Source: Acidobacteriota bacterium (GTDB taxonomy: Bacteria > Acidobacteriota > Holophagae > Holophagales > Holophagaceae). Taken from it: a stretch of 64,000 nt of DNA. The stretch lies in NCBI GenBank assembly GCA_005788175.1, contig SXYX01000006.1, positions 1 to 64,000 on the forward strand, written 5' to 3'. The notes beneath the pieces are model-generated. The model had not been told where the DNA came from and searched no databases. It saw only the letters and a program-made list of their open reading frames with translations. The position numbers and the translations under genes are program-made. Positions 62,694 through 64,000 of the stretch are shown here, piece after piece. How positions within the stretch are numbered: the stretch's first letter is position 1; each line of letters begins with the position of its first letter.

Positions 62694-63257
62694 ATGAATA
62701 TTGCAAATTCCATAACCATCTTAAGGGTCATTGCTATTCCCTTCTTTGCGATAGCAATTTGGTATGGTCGTTTATGGCTGGCTTTAGCTATTTTTATCGG
62801 CGCTGGGCTAACGGATCTATTAGATGGGTGGATTGCTAGGCGATTTAATCAACGATCATACATTGGGGCCATCTTGGATCCAGCAGCCGACAAACTCATT
62901 ATGCTTTCAGCCTTCATCTTTATGTCCCTTACCAATAATACGAGCCTTAACTATCAAATTCCTGTATGGGTATCGATTTTATCCATTAGTAGAGATATTA
63001 TCATCGCAACCGTCTCACTAATGTTCTACATAAGTGACGAGTATTTGAATACAACTCCTTCATTTATTGGTAAGTTTACTACTGGAGCAGAATTCGTAGC
63101 TATTAGTATATGTCTTTTGATCAATGCTATACCTCCACGTCAATGGTTTTATAATTTAAATCTTCTTATATTTTATCTGGTCGCCTTGTTCGTTTTCTCC
63201 TCAGGGGTGCATTATTTGCTGAGAGTTCTTAAGAGCAGTTCTCAGAGTTCCTCGTAA
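62694..63257 (+). CDS. pgsA: CDP-diacylglycerol--glycerol-3-phosphate 3-phosphatidyltransferase
   Basis: Inner-membrane enzyme making phosphatidylglycerol phosphate. The CDP-alcohol phosphotransferase motif D44-G45-x2-A48-R49-x8-G58-x3-D62-x3-D66 is complete (DGWIARRF, then GAILDPAAD). NIANSITILRVIAIPFFAIA is the usual start, and about six hydrophobic helices follow. At 187 residues it is normal. AGAGGGGA lies before the ATG. Cardiolipin or phosphatidylserine synthase is less likely given the N-terminal signature. Confidence 0.92.
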   Translation: MNIANSITILRVIAIPFFAIAIWYGRLWLALAIFIGAGLTDLLDGWIARRFNQRSYIGAILDPAADKLIMLSAFIFMSLTNNTSLNYQIPVWVSILSISRDIIIATVSLMFYISDEYLNTTPSFIGKFTTGAEFVAISICLLINAIPPRQWFYNLNLLIFYLVALFVFSSGVHYLLRVLKSSSQSSS

Positions 63258-63281
63258 TATCTAATCTTATTGAAAGAAACG

Positions 63282-64000
63282 ATGTCTCCTAAAAAAATTC
63301 ATATTAAAAAAAGAGAGAATATTGCTATTTCCTCGAATCAACCCGAGCGCTTGCAGAAAATTATGGCTCAATCAGGGATTGCATCCCGTAGGGCTTCGGA
63401 GAATTTAATTCTCGAAGGTCATGTCCAAGTCAACGGCAAGACTGTAACAACACTTGGGACTAAGGCTATTTTGGGTAGGGATAAAATTACAGTCAACTTT
63501 CAACCAATCCAAAAAGAAAAACATGTGTATTTACTTCTGAATAAGCCTAAGGGCTATGTTACGACCCTTAGAGATCCTGAAGGGAAGCCCACGGTGGCTG
63601 CGCTCATTTCAGGCATTCAAGCGCGCGTGTATCCAGTCGGACGGTTAGACTTCAATTCTGAAGGACTATTATTGATGACCAACGATGGAGATCTTGCCTA
63701 TCAATTGACGGATCCTGATCATGAAATTCCCAAAATTTATGTTGTCAAAGTGTATAGAATACCCACTCCTGAACAGATTAAGGAACTTAGCAGCGGTTTT
63801 AGATTAGATGGTCGTAAATTAAAGCCTTGTCGTATTGAATTATTAGATAAAGCTCTTAACCCTTGGCTTCGAGTAACTCTGACTGAAGGAAAAAACCAGC
63901 AAATCCGACGGATGTTTGCCGCGATCGGTCATCCTGTCAGCAAATTGAAACGCATTCAATTCGGCCCCATTAAAGACGAAAGACTAAAGCCCGGAGAATG
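63282..64000 (+). CDS. Ribosomal large-subunit pseudouridine synthase, RsuA/RluB type (runs off the right edge)
   Basis: Translated by hand from ATG 63282; about 239 residues are visible with no stop before the edge. A basic N-terminus precedes an S4 domain (RLQKIMAQSGIASRRASENL-ILEGHVQVNGK). The catalytic PVGRLDFNSEGLLLMTNDGD follows, with YLLLNKPKGYVTT before it and EGKNQQIRRMFAAIGHPVSK after it. This is the RsuA/RluB/RluE/RluF branch; S4 plus length favours RluB-like 23S modification. It follows pgsA by 24 bases and is probably co-transcribed. Confidence 0.92.
   Translation, partial: MSPKKIHIKKRENIAISSNQPERLQKIMAQSGIASRRASENLILEGHVQVNGKTVTTLGTKAILGRDKITVNFQPIQKEKHVYLLLNKPKGYVTTLRDPEGKPTVAALISGIQARVYPVGRLDFNSEGLLLMTNDGDLAYQLTDPDHEIPKIYVVKVYRIPTPEQIKELSSGFRLDGRKLKPCRIELLDKALNPWLRVTLTEGKNQQIRRMFAAIGHPVSKLKRIQFGPIKDERLKPGE

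Overview
The window is 64 kb of ordinary bacterial chromosome: about 60 protein genes and three tRNA genes, with no rRNA operon, prophage, insertion sequence or CRISPR array. The cell envelope is Gram-negative: there is a tolB-pal-ybgF cluster, a TonB-dependent outer-membrane receptor ending in Phe, a class A PBP and MltG. The receptor carries an N-terminal carboxypeptidase-regulatory domain. Beside it lies a secreted SpoIVB-like (S55) peptidase translationally coupled to a beta-propeller protein. That combination points to Acidobacteriota; this is my inference from family distribution, not a measured placement. Base composition is moderately AT-rich by eye. Genes are packed extremely tightly, which suggests a streamlined genome.

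Layout. (1) 1-6375: a partial cca overlapping a GNAT gene, then arfB, tRNA-Lys(CUU), and a left-going operon mltG-tlyA-FAD oxidoreductase-M50 protease-trpS. (2) 6429-24085: single genes or short operons that alternate strand, covering transport (APC permease, secA), nucleotides (ndk), translation (proS, truA, dus, rbfA-truB), repair (recR), thiamine (thiL, thiD), NADP (nadK), murein (class A PBP) and a DECD-box helicase. (3) 24118-29550: a right-going run of methyltransferase, pgk, tpiA, aroF, secG, tRNA-Leu(GAG) and mutY. (4) 39855-29561: a left-going run of nine genes, glyQ-glyS-guaA-M61 peptidase-rnhB-nudix-tolB-pal-ybgF, with small gaps throughout. (5) 39989-44122: murC, ubiX, msrA, a pirin and a crotonase. 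(6) 44125-51172: the S55 peptidase/propeller pair divergent from the TonB receptor, which ends in a clear intrinsic terminator. (7) 51188-64000: ymdB, a saccharopine-dehydrogenase-like gene, groES-groL under CIRCE control, yggS behind a candidate leader peptide, tRNA-Leu(CAA), nadE, a flavoprotein, yfcH-SRPBCC, miaB with a small membrane-protein gene, pgsA and a partial RsuA/RluB-type pseudouridine synthase.

The least conventional material is: the S55 peptidase, whose two catalytic segments appear in the reverse order from SpoIVB, with its coupled propeller partner; a short Arg-rich reading frame with a good ribosome-binding site in the leader of yggS, which itself lacks one; four convergent gene pairs that share a four-base double stop; a tryptophanyl-tRNA synthetase with a complete iron-sulfur-type cysteine set; and a perfect 21-base palindrome before secG.
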